From Geothrix sp. PMB-07 (GTDB lineage Bacteria; Acidobacteriota; Holophagae; Holophagales; Holophagaceae), in contig NZ_CP132333.1 in the NCBI RefSeq assembly GCF_030758935.1, forward strand, positions 2,356,992 to 2,420,991: a stretch of DNA of 64,000 nt, written 5' to 3'. The position numbers and the translations under genes are program-made. This document shows, one piece after another, positions 1 to 10,340 of this stretch. The notes below the pieces were generated by a model, which saw only the letters and a list, made by a program, of their open reading frames with translations, was not told where the DNA came from and made no database searches. How positions within the stretch are numbered: the stretch's first letter is position 1; each line of letters begins with the position of its first letter.

Positions 1-599
<599 letters not shown>

Positions 600-604
600 C
601 CTCC

Positions 605-712
605 ATCAATCCACCACCAAGACGCGAAGCCACCAAGAAAAGCATGACGGACTTGGCAGCCACAGGCCTTGGTGTCTTGGTGTCTTGGTGGTTAGCTTTT
701 TCTTGGATTGAT
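605..712. repeat. Intergenic imperfect inverted repeat (CCACCAAGA type)
   Basis: Between guaB and pyrC the left arm (605-637, atcaatccaccaccaagacg...) is mirrored by the right arm (668-712, ending ...cttggattgat). The right arm contains tandem cttggtgt units. The arms match at their outer ends and across the accaagac core, with an extra 12-14 bases in the right arm. The element would fold as a long hairpin. It resembles the element at 21480-21668 (shared ATCCACCAC...AAG/GAG theme), so it is probably a dispersed palindromic repeat rather than a terminator. It has no T-run. Confidence 0.6.
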
Positions 713-730
713 CCCTCCTCGGAGCCTCCT

Positions 731-2023
731 ATGTCCTTCCTTGTGAAAAACGTCCGCCTGATCGATCCTGCCCAGGGCTTCGACGGACCAGGAGCCCTGC
801 TGGTGTCTGAAGGCCAAGTCGTGGCCGCCGGGGTCGAGGCAACAAACCACCCCCAGGCGGCGGGAGCCGAAGTGGTGGATGGCGGCGGCGCGGTACTGGC
901 GCCCGGCTTCGTCGATCTGCATGTGCACTTCCGCGAGCCCGGCCAGACCCGCAAGGAGAGCATCGAAAGCGGCAGCCGCGCCGCCATCGCCGGCGGCTTC
1001 ACTGCCGTGTGTGCCATGGCCAACACCAAGCCCGTGAACGACTCAGTGGCCATCACCGAGATGATGCTCACCCGCGCCGCCAAGGCCGAGCTCTGCCGCT
1101 ACTTCCCCATTGGCACCGTGAGCCGCGAGATGAAGGGCGAGGAACTGGCCGATATGGGCACGCTGAAGGCCGCGGGCTGCGTGGCCTTCTCCGACGACGG
1201 CCTGCCCATCTCCAACGCCTCGCTCATGCGCCGCGCCCTGGAATACACGCGCTGGCTGGACGTGCCCGTGGTGGCCCATGAGGAGGACAAGGATCTCGCC
1301 GGCAAGGGCTACATGCATGAAGGCGCTGTGAGCGCGTCGCTCGGTTGCCTGGGCATTCCCGCCGCCGCCGAAGAGGCCATGGTGGCGCGCGACATCATCC
1401 TGGCCGAGCACACCGGTGGTCACTTGCACCTGGCCCACCTCAGCACCAAGGGCTCCATGCGCATGGTGCGCGAAGCCAAGGCCCGCGGCCTGAATGTCAC
1501 CTGCGAAGTGACGCCGCACCACTTCGCCCTGTCGGACAAGGAGCTCATGAAGTTCGACAGCGACTACAAGATGAACCCGCCCCTGCGCACCGAGGCCGAC
1601 ATCCAGGCGGTGCTCGAAGCCATTGCCGACGGCACGGTGGATGCCATCGCCACGGACCACGCGCCCCACGGCTGGGATGACAAGGAAGTGGAGCTGCCCA
1701 TCGCCGCCTTCGGCGTCATCGGCCTGGAGACCGCCCTGCCCCTCACCCTGGAGCTGCTGGTGAACCGCGGCGTCATCAGCCTCTCGAAGGCCATCAGCCT
1801 GCTGGCCTGGGAGCCCGCCAAGGTCTTCCACCTCGATCGCCAAGGCCTCGGCAGCCTGAAGCCCGGCGCCCCCGCCGACTTCGTGCTCTTTGATCCCACG
1901 GCCAAGGTGCAGGTGGACCGCGCCTTCATCCAGTCCAAGTCCTACAACACCCCCTTCAAGGGCTGGAGTCTGCCCGGCAAAGTGCTGAGCACCTGGGTGG
2001 CCGGCAAGCGCGTCTGGGGCTAG
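731..2023 (+). CDS. pyrC: Dihydroorotase
   Basis: Predicted cyclic amidohydrolase of pyrimidine synthesis (carbamoyl aspartate to dihydroorotate), 430 aa, cytoplasmic. The metal-binding HxH is at about residues 64-66 (DLHVHFREPG). Further metal ligands fit AHEED (H183), HLAHLS (H236) and ATDHAPH (D309), and the C-terminal ADFVLFDP strand is typical of class I bacterial PyrC. The start at 731 is chosen because ATG is preceded by GGAG. An upstream in-frame extension to 644 would read through the intergenic repeat and is unlikely. The gene follows guaB after a 131-base repeat-containing gap. Allantoinase is the alternative within the superfamily but fits less well. Confidence 0.95.
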   Translation: MSFLVKNVRLIDPAQGFDGPGALLVSEGQVVAAGVEATNHPQAAGAEVVDGGGAVLAPGFVDLHVHFREPGQTRKESIESGSRAAIAGGFTAVCAMANTKPVNDSVAITEMMLTRAAKAELCRYFPIGTVSREMKGEELADMGTLKAAGCVAFSDDGLPISNASLMRRALEYTRWLDVPVVAHEEDKDLAGKGYMHEGAVSASLGCLGIPAAAEEAMVARDIILAEHTGGHLHLAHLSTKGSMRMVREAKARGLNVTCEVTPHHFALSDKELMKFDSDYKMNPPLRTEADIQAVLEAIADGTVDAIATDHAPHGWDDKEVELPIAAFGVIGLETALPLTLELLVNRGVISLSKAISLLAWEPAKVFHLDRQGLGSLKPGAPADFVLFDPTAKVQVDRAFIQSKSYNTPFKGWSLPGKVLSTWVAGKRVWG

Positions 2024-2064
2024 GCCCGACCCCCAGACACCCGCCCCTCAACGCCCCTCAAGCC

Positions 2065-2850
2065 TCAGGCAGACGGCTTCTCGCCCTGGAGGATGTCGGG
2101 GCGCAGGGAGCCCATGGTGAGCACCATCAGCAGCAGGCGGGAGGCCACCGAGCCCCAGCGCCGGAGGTTGACCAGGCCCAGCTGACGCAGCTCGGCCTCG
2201 TACTCCGCCACGTGGCGGATGTCGTGGATGAGCAGGCGACCCCCGGGCCGCAGCACCCGGGCGATCTCGGCCATGGCCTGGGCCCGCCCGGAGGCCTCGT
2301 AGATGTTATGGATGGCCACGTTGGACACCACCACATCGAAGCTGGCATCCGCAAAGGGCATCTCCCGCATGTCGCCGGTCTCCACCGCCACCCGGTCCGC
2401 CACGCCTTCACGCCGGGCATTCTCCAAGGTGGCTTCGGGGCGGTTGCCCGAAAGGTCCTCCTGACTCCAGAGGTCGAGGCCTGTGGCACGGCCGGTGCTC
2501 AGGCGCCGGGCGGCCCCCACCAGCAGCAGGCCCCGGCCGCAGCCCACATCCAGCACCTGCTCAGCCCCGGTGAGGGCCACACGATCCAGCAGACGCTCCC
2601 GCTCCTTGTACTTGCCGATGCGGCTGTCGTAGAGCATCCAGCCCGCCAGGAATCCACAGGTGCAGGCCACCCCAATGCCGGTCTTCGCCAGATCCACGTG
2701 GGCCAGCACACCCGACCAGAGCCCCGCGGCCGCGGAGGCCCAGGCCGACAGCCCCGCCAGAGCCACCAGCAGGAGGTTGCGAATGACGCCTGGGGCATCC
2801 ACGCCATAGTCAGGCCGGAGGGTTTGAGGGTTCGCGGTCGGGAGGGGCAT
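2065..2850 (-). CDS. Membrane-anchored class I SAM methyltransferase
   Basis: Protein of 261 aa. Two hydrophobic segments lie in the first 75 residues (about 22-48 and 58-74). A SAM-dependent methyltransferase domain follows with glycine-rich motif I DVGCGRG (101-107), an acidic end of strand 2, a motif near [12 protein letters not shown] and the post-motif [16 protein letters not shown], as in the Methyltransf_11/UbiE-like group. The substrate cannot be read from the sequence. The start at 2850 fits the beginning of conserved-looking sequence; longer in-frame starts up to 3057 overlap the divergent thiolase promoter region and look non-coding. Transcription diverges from the thiolase gene. 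Confidence 0.8.
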   Translation of the reverse strand: MPLPTANPQTLRPDYGVDAPGVIRNLLLVALAGLSAWASAAAGLWSGVLAHVDLAKTGIGVACTCGFLAGWMLYDSRIGKYKERERLLDRVALTGAEQVLDVGCGRGLLLVGAARRLSTGRATGLDLWSQEDLSGNRPEATLENARREGVADRVAVETGDMREMPFADASFDVVVSNVAIHNIYEASGRAQAMAEIARVLRPGGRLLIHDIRHVAEYEAELRQLGLVNLRRWGSVASRLLLMVLTMGSLRPDILQGEKPSA

Positions 2851-3059
2851 GGGGGCAGCATGCCATCTCCACTCGGCGGAGGCCAGATGCACGGGCGAAC
2901 CTCTTGAACAGAGCCGCTGCGGAACTCGATGCCGCCCCCCCAAGGGCTGACGGGGCAGCCTCACACCAGTTCCGGGCGACAGAGCGTCAGGGCTTGCTAT
3001 CCTCGACCCTGATCCGTCCTCGAAGGCCGGTCTTCCCCGGCCTCTTCCCCGGAGCACCC

Positions 3060-4232
3060 ATGTCCCACGCCGTCATCCTGCAAGCCCTCCGCAGCCCCAT
3101 TGGCAAGTTCCAGGGCGCCCTGGCTCCGCTCGCGGCGCCGGATCTGGCCGCCCAGGTGATCAAGGCCCTTCTGGCCGCGGTGCCCGGGGCCGTTCCGACG
3201 GAGGCCATCCTGGGCAATGTGGTGAGCGCGGGGGTGGGCCAGGCTCCGGCCCGCCAGGCGGCGTTACGAGGCGGACTCGCTTCCTCCATTTCGGCCCTCA
3301 CCATCAACAAGGTCTGCGGCAGCGGCCTCAAGGCCATCCAACTCGGCGCCAATGCCGTGCGCCTGGGCGACCATGACGTGGTGCTGGCGGGCGGCATGGA
3401 ATCCATGTCCAATGCTCCCTACTTGATGCCCAAGCTCCGCGTGGGCGCCCGCATGGGCCACACCGAGGCCAAGGACGCCATGATCCTCGACGGCCTCTGG
3501 TGTGCCATGACGGACCAGCACATGGGGCACACGGGTGAACTCGTCGCCACCAAGTACGGCGTGAGCCGGGAAGCCCAGGATGCCTGGTCCGCCGAGAGCC
3601 ACCGCAAGGCCGTGGCGGCGATTCAAAGTGGCGCCTTCAAGGCCGAAATCGTCCCCATCGCCGTGCCTGGTCGGAAGGGCGATTTGATCGTCAGCGAAGA
3701 TGAAGGCCCGCGCCCGGACTCCACCCCCGAATCCCTGGCCAAGCTGTGTCCGGCCTTCAAGAAGGACGGCACCGTCACCGCGGGAAACGCGCCCAGTGTC
3801 AATGACGGCGCCGCGGCGGTCCTGTTGAGCTCGGAAGCCTACGCCAAAGCCCACGGTCTGCCCATCCAGGCCCGGATTCTGGGAACAGCTACCGCCGGAC
3901 TGGATCCCGAATGGGTGCTCATGGCGCCCGTGGAAGCCATCAAGAAGCTGCTGTCCCAAGTGGGTTGGGCCGTGGGCGACGTGGACCTCTGGGAGATCAA
4001 CGAGGCCTTCGCCGTGCAGATGGTGGCCACCGCCCAGGAGCTGAACTTGCCCGTGGACCGCATCAACATCCATGGCGGCGCCGTGGCCCTGGGCCATCCC
4101 ATCGGGGCCTCCGGCGCCAGAGTGATGGCAACCCTGCTCCATGCGCTGGAGCGCCAGGGCAAGCAGCGCGGCGTGGCCGCCCTCTGCCTCGGCGGCGGCA
4201 ACGCCATTGCCATGGCCGTTGAGCGAATCTGA
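3060..4232 (+). CDS. Acetyl-CoA C-acetyltransferase (thiolase)
   Basis: Thiolase of 390 aa, catalysing acetoacetyl-CoA/2 acetyl-CoA interconversion or beta-ketothiolysis. The acyl-accepting Cys is C86 in [10 protein letters not shown]. The second active-site residues are H346 in [10 protein letters not shown] and C376 in LCLGGGNA, with NEAFAVQ upstream, so all catalytic residues are intact. The ATG at 3060 has GGAG eight bases upstream. It is a single-gene unit ending in a strong bidirectional hairpin (4247-4280), facing a FadL-like gene on the other strand. Together they hint at fatty-acid or alkanoate use, but the neighbourhood does not fix the biosynthetic or degradative role. Confidence 0.95.
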   Translation: MSHAVILQALRSPIGKFQGALAPLAAPDLAAQVIKALLAAVPGAVPTEAILGNVVSAGVGQAPARQAALRGGLASSISALTINKVCGSGLKAIQLGANAVRLGDHDVVLAGGMESMSNAPYLMPKLRVGARMGHTEAKDAMILDGLWCAMTDQHMGHTGELVATKYGVSREAQDAWSAESHRKAVAAIQSGAFKAEIVPIAVPGRKGDLIVSEDEGPRPDSTPESLAKLCPAFKKDGTVTAGNAPSVNDGAAAVLLSSEAYAKAHGLPIQARILGTATAGLDPEWVLMAPVEAIKKLLSQVGWAVGDVDLWEINEAFAVQMVATAQELNLPVDRINIHGGAVALGHPIGASGARVMATLLHALERQGKQRGVAALCLGGGNAIAMAVERI

Positions 4233-4246
4233 TGTCTCGGCCAGAC

Positions 4247-4280
4247 CAGGAAAGGGCCCGGAGATCCGGGCCCTTTCCTG
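4247..4280. terminator. Bidirectional Rho-independent-type terminator
   Basis: A perfect 15-bp stem (caggaaagggcccgg / ccgggccctttcctg) with a 4-base loop (agat) lies between the convergent thiolase and FadL-like genes. It is followed by tgttt on the plus strand; on the minus strand the run after the stem is poor in T. Position and stability argue for termination of both units. Confidence 0.8.
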
Positions 4281-4295
4281 TTTGAAGCCAGCAGC

Positions 4296-5753
4296 TCAGA
4301 AGCTGTAGCGCACCTGGGCGCCAAGGATGTTGATGGCGGCCTTGATGCTGCCGCTGAGGTTGCCACGGAAGACATCAGGGTCCGCAGGCGTGCTGCCGGA
4401 CACCAGGTTGACCTTGCCATCGCTGATGAACAGGCGGCTGTAGCCCACATCCACCGAGACCTTCTTGGAGATGGTGTAGCTCGCTCCGAGCGAGACCCAT
4501 TTACGGTCGTTGTCGGGGATGCGGGGGGTGCGGTGGGCATCATCCACGGCGCTCTTGTCAAAGGCCGCGCCAGCACGAAGGGTCCACTCTGAATTCAGCT
4601 TCCAGGTGCCGCCCAGGGAGATGAAGGTGGTGTCGTTCCAGCTCTCATCCGTCACGGAATCCGTGAGGCCCGTGTCGAATTTGATACGCAGTTCCTTGAA
4701 ACGCGACCAGGTGGTGCGGGCCACTTCACCCTGCAACGAGAAGGTGGGTGAGGCCTTCCAGTCGAAGCCCAGGGAGGTGGTCGCAGGCAGGTTCAACTCA
4801 GCTTCGCCCTTGCCATTCTTGAGGCCCTTGGCGGCCAGACCGTTGGCCAGGAAATAGGGACCCGCGTTCGGAATGGTGGAGGGGATCTCGAAGGTGGCAT
4901 CGCCCTTCAGGGTCATGGTCATCGCCCCCTGGTGCGAGAGGCCGACTTTGAGATCGGCATTGGGCTCCCAGACCAGGCCCGCCTTGAAGCCGTAGCCCCA
5001 GCCATTGCCCTTCAGGCCGCCCTTGCCGTCGTAGGCGCCCGGCGTCGCCCCGATCAAAAGGGCCATGTTCGCCGCGGTGGAGGGCGGGGTCACACCAGCC
5101 TGGATGAACCCGGAGGCCGCAGAGGAGGCCAGCAGCGTGCCGTAGTCCACCGCGTTGGTGAGTTCGGCGTCCGCCTTGCGGGCGATGAAGGCCACGCCTC
5201 CGGACCATTCCGGGCTGAAACGATAGGCGATGCTCGGCGCAATGTCGATGGTCCGCAGATCCGACTTGAGCGCGTGGTAGCGGCCAACCCAATTGCTGTC
5301 GTATTCGGTGGTGAGGCCGAAGGGCACGTTCAGCGACAGGCCCACCTTCAGATCCTTGTTCACGCTGTACATGATATTGAATTCAGGCAGCACCGCAGAG
5401 ATGGCGGCATTGCCGTGGTTCGGCGCGCCCGAGATGGGCAGGAAGGTGGAATTGAACCCCAGGCCGGACAGCATGGGGGTGCGGGAGCCGGAACCATTCT
5501 CGAACTTCGCGCTCAGGCCCACGTAGGTGCCGCCCAGGGAAAACTGGGTGCCGTTGTACTGGGTCATCACCGCGGGATTGAAGAAGAGGGCGCTGATATC
5601 GCCACCGCCGGCGCTGATGCCGGCGAAGGCATTGCCCTGGGAGAGGGGGCTCTGTTCGCGCAGCTGGAAACCGCTGGCCTGGGCCTGAGGCGCGAAGGCT
5701 CCAGCGGCGACAAGGGTCAGGACCGTGAGGGTGAGGCGCGAACGGTGGCTCAT
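4296..5753 (-). CDS. FadL/OmpP1/TodX-family outer-membrane transporter
   Basis: Protein of 485 aa with a signal peptide (basic start, hydrophobic stretch, cleavage after AQA near residue 26). The mature N-terminus SGFQLREQSPLSQGNAFAG is the family signature: an N-terminal hatch of a long-chain fatty acid or hydrocarbon porin, followed by NPA and alternating beta-strand sequence. It ends in an aromatic residue (QVRYSF), as expected for an outer-membrane barrel recognised by Bam. Ligands are probably hydrophobic molecules. It is transcribed in the same direction as the upstream trp operon but separated by about 175 bases, so a separate promoter is likely. Confidence 0.9.
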   Translation of the reverse strand: MSHRSRLTLTVLTLVAAGAFAPQAQASGFQLREQSPLSQGNAFAGISAGGGDISALFFNPAVMTQYNGTQFSLGGTYVGLSAKFENGSGSRTPMLSGLGFNSTFLPISGAPNHGNAAISAVLPEFNIMYSVNKDLKVGLSLNVPFGLTTEYDSNWVGRYHALKSDLRTIDIAPSIAYRFSPEWSGGVAFIARKADAELTNAVDYGTLLASSAASGFIQAGVTPPSTAANMALLIGATPGAYDGKGGLKGNGWGYGFKAGLVWEPNADLKVGLSHQGAMTMTLKGDATFEIPSTIPNAGPYFLANGLAAKGLKNGKGEAELNLPATTSLGFDWKASPTFSLQGEVARTTWSRFKELRIKFDTGLTDSVTDESWNDTTFISLGGTWKLNSEWTLRAGAAFDKSAVDDAHRTPRIPDNDRKWVSLGASYTISKKVSVDVGYSRLFISDGKVNLVSGSTPADPDVFRGNLSGSIKAAINILGAQVRYSF

Positions 5754-5929
5754 AGAGGCAATGCTCCCGACCCGGTTTCCCGGGGTGCTTGGCTGTTTTC
5801 AGCCGATTCGATAGGGATGAAGGATGAAGAATGGATCACAATACCAAAACGTCACCATCCTGCAACCGATCCCAACATCCTACCGTAAGGAAAGATCATT
5901 CACGACTTATGAATCTCCAACCAAGGGAT

Positions 5930-6679
5930 TCACAAGCGTTCCGCCAGGGCCCCGCGCAGGCTTAGACCCCGGGCCAGGTCCTGCACCAGGGCTGATCCGA
6001 TCACGGGGGTGGCTCCCATGGCCCGCACCGCTGCAAGGCTGGCCGCGTCGGACAGGCCGAAACCCACGGCCAGGGGGCGGTCGGTTAGAGCTCGCAGCTC
6101 CGCCACCCGGGCAGCCACGGCCTCCAGGTCCGTGCCCTGCCCCGTACCCGTGACGCCCAGGCGTGCCACCACGTAAGCGAAGCGCTGAGCATAGGAGGCC
6201 GTGGGCCCCGGATCGGGCCGTTCTGCCAGCAGCTGGGCAGCCCGTGCCACCGTGGTGGTGGGCGCCAACAGCGGCACCACGGGCAGGCCCACGGTACGCA
6301 GCTCCGCTTCCAGTTCCGGCTCTTCACCAAAGGGCAGATCCACCACCAGCAGAGCCTTCACGGGCGTGGGCGCGAGCAAGGCCCTGAGCCGCTCCACACC
6401 GAGCTGCAGCAGCGGGTTCAGGTAGGTGAAGAGGATGAGGTCGGGGCTCTCCGTCTGGCCCGCCAGGGCTTCCAGCACCTTCAGGGGTGTCGCGCCCCGG
6501 GCGATGGCGCGGTGCGCCGCGGCCTGCAGCACGGGGCCATCGGCGATGGGATCGGAGTGCGGCAGCCCCACCTCGATGGCCTCCAGGCCCAGGGCCTTCG
6601 CCTGGGAAAGCAAGGCAGGAAGGGCGTCCAGCGAGGGGTCGCCCGCCATGATGAAAGGAAGGAGCGGATTCAAGGTCAT
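5930..6679 (-). CDS. trpA: Tryptophan synthase alpha subunit
   Basis: Protein of 249 aa that cleaves indole-3-glycerol phosphate to indole, which is channelled to TrpB. A TIM-barrel with the catalytic acidic residues in EVGLPHSDPIADGP (E36 and D47, matching E49/D60 of the Salmonella enzyme). The C-terminal phosphate site is GFGLSD. It is the last gene of the trp operon; its ATG lies one base after the trpB stop, so translation is probably coupled. At 249 residues it is slightly shorter than the usual about 265. Confidence 0.95.
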   Translation of the reverse strand: MTLNPLLPFIMAGDPSLDALPALLSQAKALGLEAIEVGLPHSDPIADGPVLQAAAHRAIARGATPLKVLEALAGQTESPDLILFTYLNPLLQLGVERLRALLAPTPVKALLVVDLPFGEEPELEAELRTVGLPVVPLLAPTTTVARAAQLLAERPDPGPTASYAQRFAYVVARLGVTGTGQGTDLEAVAARVAELRALTDRPLAVGFGLSDAASLAAVRAMGATPVIGSALVQDLARGLSLRGALAERL

Positions 6680-6680
6680 G

Positions 6681-7865
6681 TCAGATCCCCAGACGCGACT
6701 GGTAGGTGGACAGGTCTTTGTCGCCGCGGCCGCTGAGCCCCAGCAGCACCGTGGCGGCGCCTTCGGCGGCAAGGCTGGGCAGCAGGGCGAGGGCGTGGCT
6801 GCTCTCCAGGGCGGGCAGGATGCCTTCGCTTTCGCAGAGCAGCCGGGCGCCTGCCAGAGCCTCCTCGTCGGACGCGCGCCGCACCTCGACCTTCCCATCC
6901 AGGGCCAGGGCCGCCAGTTCGGGGCCCAGCGCCGGATAGTCCAGCCCCGCGCTGATGCTGGCAGTCTCGGCGGTGTGGCCATGCTCGTCCTGCAGAAGCA
7001 AAGTCTTGCAGCCGTGCAATACGCCCATGCGGCCCCCATCGAGCCGCGCGGCGTGTTCGCCCAGGGTGGCGCCGTGGCCTCCGGCTTCCACGGCCACACG
7101 GCGCAGCCCATCCCCTAAGAAGGGCACCAGCAGGCCCAAGCCGTTGCTGCCGCCCCCTGCACACGCGATCACCACCTCGGGCAGAGCTCCGGATTGTTCC
7201 AGGGCCTGGGCGCGGGCCTCTTCTCCGATGACGGTCTGAAAGCTGCGCACCAGGGTGGGAAAGGGATGCGGACCCAGCGCCGAACCCAGGATGTAGTGGG
7301 CCTGGTCGCAGCGGCCCGCCCAGGCACGCAGGGCCTCGTTCACGGCTTCCTTCAAGGTGCCCTGCCCCGCTTCCACGGGCACCACCTTGGCGCCGAAGAG
7401 GCGCATGCGGGCCACATTCGGCGCCTGGCGCGCCATGTCGGTGACGCCCATGTACACCGTGCAGTCCAGGCCCAGGCGCGCGCAGGCCGCCGCCGTGGCG
7501 ACCCCGTGCTGACCCGCGCCGGTCTCGGCGATGATCTCGCCCTTGCCCATGCGCCGGGCCAGCAGGGCCTGGGCCAAGGCATTGTTGATCTTGTGGGCGC
7601 CCGTGTGGGTGAGGTCCTCCCGCTTGAGGAAGAGGGCCTTGAGACCCAGCTTTGCCGCCAATCGGGGCGCAGGGGTGAGCGGCGTGGGACGCCCCACGAA
7701 GTGGCGGAGCTCCGACTTCAGCTCCACTTGAAAAGCTGCGTCCTCAACCGCGGTGCAGAAGGCGGCCTCCAGATCGAGCAGCGGTTGCATCAGGGTTTCG
7801 GGGGCATAGCAGCCGCCCAGGGCCTGGGCCCCGAAGCGGGTGGGGAGGCTGAAACCAGCGGTCAT
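6681..7865 (-). CDS. trpB: Tryptophan synthase beta subunit
   Basis: Protein of 394 aa, the PLP enzyme joining indole and serine. PLP-binding K92 lies in HTGAHKINNA, the phosphate-binding glycine loop is CAGGGSNG, and the C-terminal region is LSGRGDKDL, all TrpB1-type. The ATG at 7865 overlaps the trpF stop (ATGA). A much longer in-frame extension into trpF is ignored because it lacks conserved sequence and would overlap trpF entirely. Confidence 0.97.
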   Translation of the reverse strand: MTAGFSLPTRFGAQALGGCYAPETLMQPLLDLEAAFCTAVEDAAFQVELKSELRHFVGRPTPLTPAPRLAAKLGLKALFLKREDLTHTGAHKINNALAQALLARRMGKGEIIAETGAGQHGVATAAACARLGLDCTVYMGVTDMARQAPNVARMRLFGAKVVPVEAGQGTLKEAVNEALRAWAGRCDQAHYILGSALGPHPFPTLVRSFQTVIGEEARAQALEQSGALPEVVIACAGGGSNGLGLLVPFLGDGLRRVAVEAGGHGATLGEHAARLDGGRMGVLHGCKTLLLQDEHGHTAETASISAGLDYPALGPELAALALDGKVEVRRASDEEALAGARLLCESEGILPALESSHALALLPSLAAEGAATVLLGLSGRGDKDLSTYQSRLGI

Positions 7866-8482
7866 GGAAACTCCAGGTGATGGGCCATTCGGATGTAGTC
7901 GCGCACTTGGTCTGGAGCTTTCACACCGGGCGCCGCCTCCAGGCGGCTGGCGGCGTCCACGCCGCGAAGCTGTGCCCGCACGGCAGGCGGAAGCGAGGCC
8001 ACGCGCTCCGTGAGATTGGCGGCGTCGAGGCCCCCCGCCAGCAGGAAGGGGCCGGGCGGGGGAAAGGCCATGGCATGGGCCTGCCCCGACCCTCCGGCCA
8101 CGCCAGTGGCCTGGGGGCTGGGCTCCCAAAGGTAGAGGTCCGCGGTCACCGGGACCTGTCCGGCTTCATCCGCCCAGGGCAGCAGCACGAAAAGCCCGGC
8201 ATCGCGCAGTAGACGCACGCCGCGAACCCGCTGGTCCGCAGGCAGGTGCGGCTGCACCCGGCGAAAGCCATGCTGCTTGGCCAGTGCCAGGATGGCCGCG
8301 GCGGTCTCAGCGACCATCACCAGGACGGCGCGATCCAGAAAAGGTGCTGCGACTGAAAGATCATCGCAGTGCCGCGGACTGGGAGGATGCACGACGAAGC
8401 CCATCAGATCGGCCCCCTGGGCCACGGCGAAGGCGACATCTTCCGCGCGGACCAGGCCGCAGACTTTGGCGAGGAGCGTCAC
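7862..8482 (-). CDS. trpF: Phosphoribosylanthranilate isomerase
   Basis: Protein of 206 aa that performs the Amadori rearrangement of phosphoribosylanthranilate in tryptophan synthesis. A TIM barrel with the N-terminal KVCG motif (general-base Cys, residue 8), HPPSPR after strand 2 and FLLAGGLDAANL near the phosphate site. It overlaps trpC upstream and trpB downstream by four bases each (ATGA), so it is embedded in the coupled operon. It is a stand-alone protein here, not fused to TrpC as in enterobacteria. Confidence 0.94.
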   Translation of the reverse strand: MTLLAKVCGLVRAEDVAFAVAQGADLMGFVVHPPSPRHCDDLSVAAPFLDRAVLVMVAETAAAILALAKQHGFRRVQPHLPADQRVRGVRLLRDAGLFVLLPWADEAGQVPVTADLYLWEPSPQATGVAGGSGQAHAMAFPPPGPFLLAGGLDAANLTERVASLPPAVRAQLRGVDAASRLEAAPGVKAPDQVRDYIRMAHHLEFP

Positions 8483-9312
8483 GACACCTCCGTCCGCAGC
8501 TCGGCCAGGGCCCGCTTCAGGAAGCCCCGGGGGTCCGCGCTGCGCATGAGCGCCTCGCCGATGAGCACCGCGTCGAAACCGGCGCGCAGGGCGGCGCGAG
8601 CATCCTCCGGCGTGGCCAGGCCGGATTCGCGGATGAGCACCGCGTCCGGGAAGGCCCGCCGCAGCGGCGCCGCCGTGGGTTCGCCCAGGGTGAAGGTGGA
8701 GAGGTCACGGGCATTGATGCCCACCAGCCTTGCCTCGGCCTCCTGCGCGAAGCCCACCTCCGTGAGGTCATGCAGCTCCACCAGGGGCTCCAGCCCCCGG
8801 GCGCGGGCGGCCTTGGCGAAGGCCGCCGTGTGGCCCTTCAGCACCCGGGCGATGAGGAGCACGGCCTCGGCGCCGGTGGCTTCCGCTTCGGCCAGCTGCG
8901 CTTCAGCGATCACGAAGCCCTTGTAGAGCCTCGGCAGGCCCAGTTCCGCGGCAGCCTGCAGATCCTTCGTTGACCCCTTGAAGTAGGCGGGCTCCGCCAG
9001 GATGGAGAAGGCCGAGGCCCCACCTTCCTGGTAGGCACGCAACTGGGGGAGCAGCGGCGTGCCCTGGGCGAAGGGCCCCAGCGAGGGCGAAGCCTGCTTG
9101 TATTCGGCGATGACCGCCCCACCTTGCTGGGCCGCATCGCGGCGCAGCGCCGTCTCGAAGGGGCCAGCGCCGGACAGGGCCTGGCGGGCGAGGGGCGTGA
9201 CCGTCAGCTGGGAGAGACGTGCCAACTCAGACACCAGCACCTTCTGCAGGTGGGACGTGGTGCTGAGGCCCGTGCCATGGACAAGATTCGCAGGATCGGG
9301 AAGATGGCTCAT
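8479..9312 (-). CDS. trpC: Indole-3-glycerol phosphate synthase
   Basis: Protein of 277 aa, the TrpC TIM barrel that closes the indole ring. Conserved pieces are VIAEYKQASPSLG (the family usually has I/V-K-K at the catalytic Lys; here EYKQ keeps the Lys), LVGINARDL and LIRESGLATPEDA near the C-terminus, then GEALMRSADP. It starts four bases inside the end of trpD (ATGA). Confidence 0.95.
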   Translation of the reverse strand: MSHLPDPANLVHGTGLSTTSHLQKVLVSELARLSQLTVTPLARQALSGAGPFETALRRDAAQQGGAVIAEYKQASPSLGPFAQGTPLLPQLRAYQEGGASAFSILAEPAYFKGSTKDLQAAAELGLPRLYKGFVIAEAQLAEAEATGAEAVLLIARVLKGHTAAFAKAARARGLEPLVELHDLTEVGFAQEAEARLVGINARDLSTFTLGEPTAAPLRRAFPDAVLIRESGLATPEDARAALRAGFDAVLIGEALMRSADPRGFLKRALAELRTEVS

Positions 9313-10340
9313 GACTGCACCTGACTGGTGAAAGGAAGCGTGAAGCCCTGGTCGAGGCGGCTGCGCACCTCGCGCAGGGTTTCGGCAAGGCCCTCGAGGC
9401 CGAGATCGCGGTGCAGGTGCAGACCCAGAGCCGCCTGCAGGGCCACGGCATCGGCCACGGCGGGACGGAAGTCGGCATGGGCCGAGCCGCCGAACAGGCC
9501 ATGCGCCACGGCCAGCGCCTCGGCGCGATCATGCACGCGCAGGGCGTGCCGGGTGGGCGGAGTGAGCCCCAGTTCCCGGGGCACCAGCACCTGGGGCGCG
9601 GCAACATTGCCATCCATCACTGCCAATACGGTGGTGGGCCCTTCGATGGAGGCCTCGTCGAGGCCCTTCCCTTCCGCATCCTTGCCATGGATTACGAAGG
9701 CCCGGCGCAGGCTGGGTCGCCGCGCCAGGGCCCCGGCCATGGGCGCGGTGAGTTCCTCGCGGGCCACGCCTAGCAGTTGCAGGGGTGGCAGGCCAGGATT
9801 CAGCAGCGGCCCCAGCAGGTTGAAGATGGTGGGGATGCCCAGGCGCTTGCGGATCTCGCGCAGGCGGCCCAGCAGCGGATGGTAAGCCGGGGCAAAGAGG
9901 AAGGCGAAGCGGCGCGTGCTGAGATCCGCAGACAGATCGGCGCTGGCTCGAGCCAGGTCGTAGCCCAGGGCCTCCAGCAGGTCCGCGCTGCCACAGACGC
10001 CCGTGGCGGCGCGGTTGCCATGCTTGACGATGGGCACGCCGAACTGCGGCAGCAGCAGGGCCGCCAGGGTGCTGAGGTTGGCGGTGGAGGAGCCATCGCC
10101 GCCCGTGCCGCAGGTGTCGAGGGCGTCCTCGGGTACCGGCGGGAAGGGCACCGCGACTTCGGACAGCGCATCGGCGAAGGCCGCCAGCTCGTGGGCCTCA
10201 GGCACCCGCTGGGCCAGCAGGGCCAGACAGGCGCCCACCAGCAGGGCGTCCGTGTCCTGATCGATGAAGATGCGCATGAGCTCCGACGCCGTGTCGGCCG
10301 GAAGCGGGCGAATGGGATTGTGGGTGGTGAGGAGGGTCAT
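9309..10340 (-). CDS. trpD: Anthranilate phosphoribosyltransferase
   Basis: Protein of 343 aa that transfers phosphoribose from PRPP to anthranilate. It shows the family signatures DTCGTGGDG (PRPP loop), KHGNRAATG and PTIFNLLGPLLNPG. It is separate from the amidotransferase TrpG, unlike in E. coli. Overlap with trpG and trpC is four bases each. Confidence 0.96.
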   Translation of the reverse strand: MTLLTTHNPIRPLPADTASELMRIFIDQDTDALLVGACLALLAQRVPEAHELAAFADALSEVAVPFPPVPEDALDTCGTGGDGSSTANLSTLAALLLPQFGVPIVKHGNRAATGVCGSADLLEALGYDLARASADLSADLSTRRFAFLFAPAYHPLLGRLREIRKRLGIPTIFNLLGPLLNPGLPPLQLLGVAREELTAPMAGALARRPSLRRAFVIHGKDAEGKGLDEASIEGPTTVLAVMDGNVAAPQVLVPRELGLTPPTRHALRVHDRAEALAVAHGLFGGSAHADFRPAVADAVALQAALGLHLHRDLGLEGLAETLREVRSRLDQGFTLPFTSQVQS

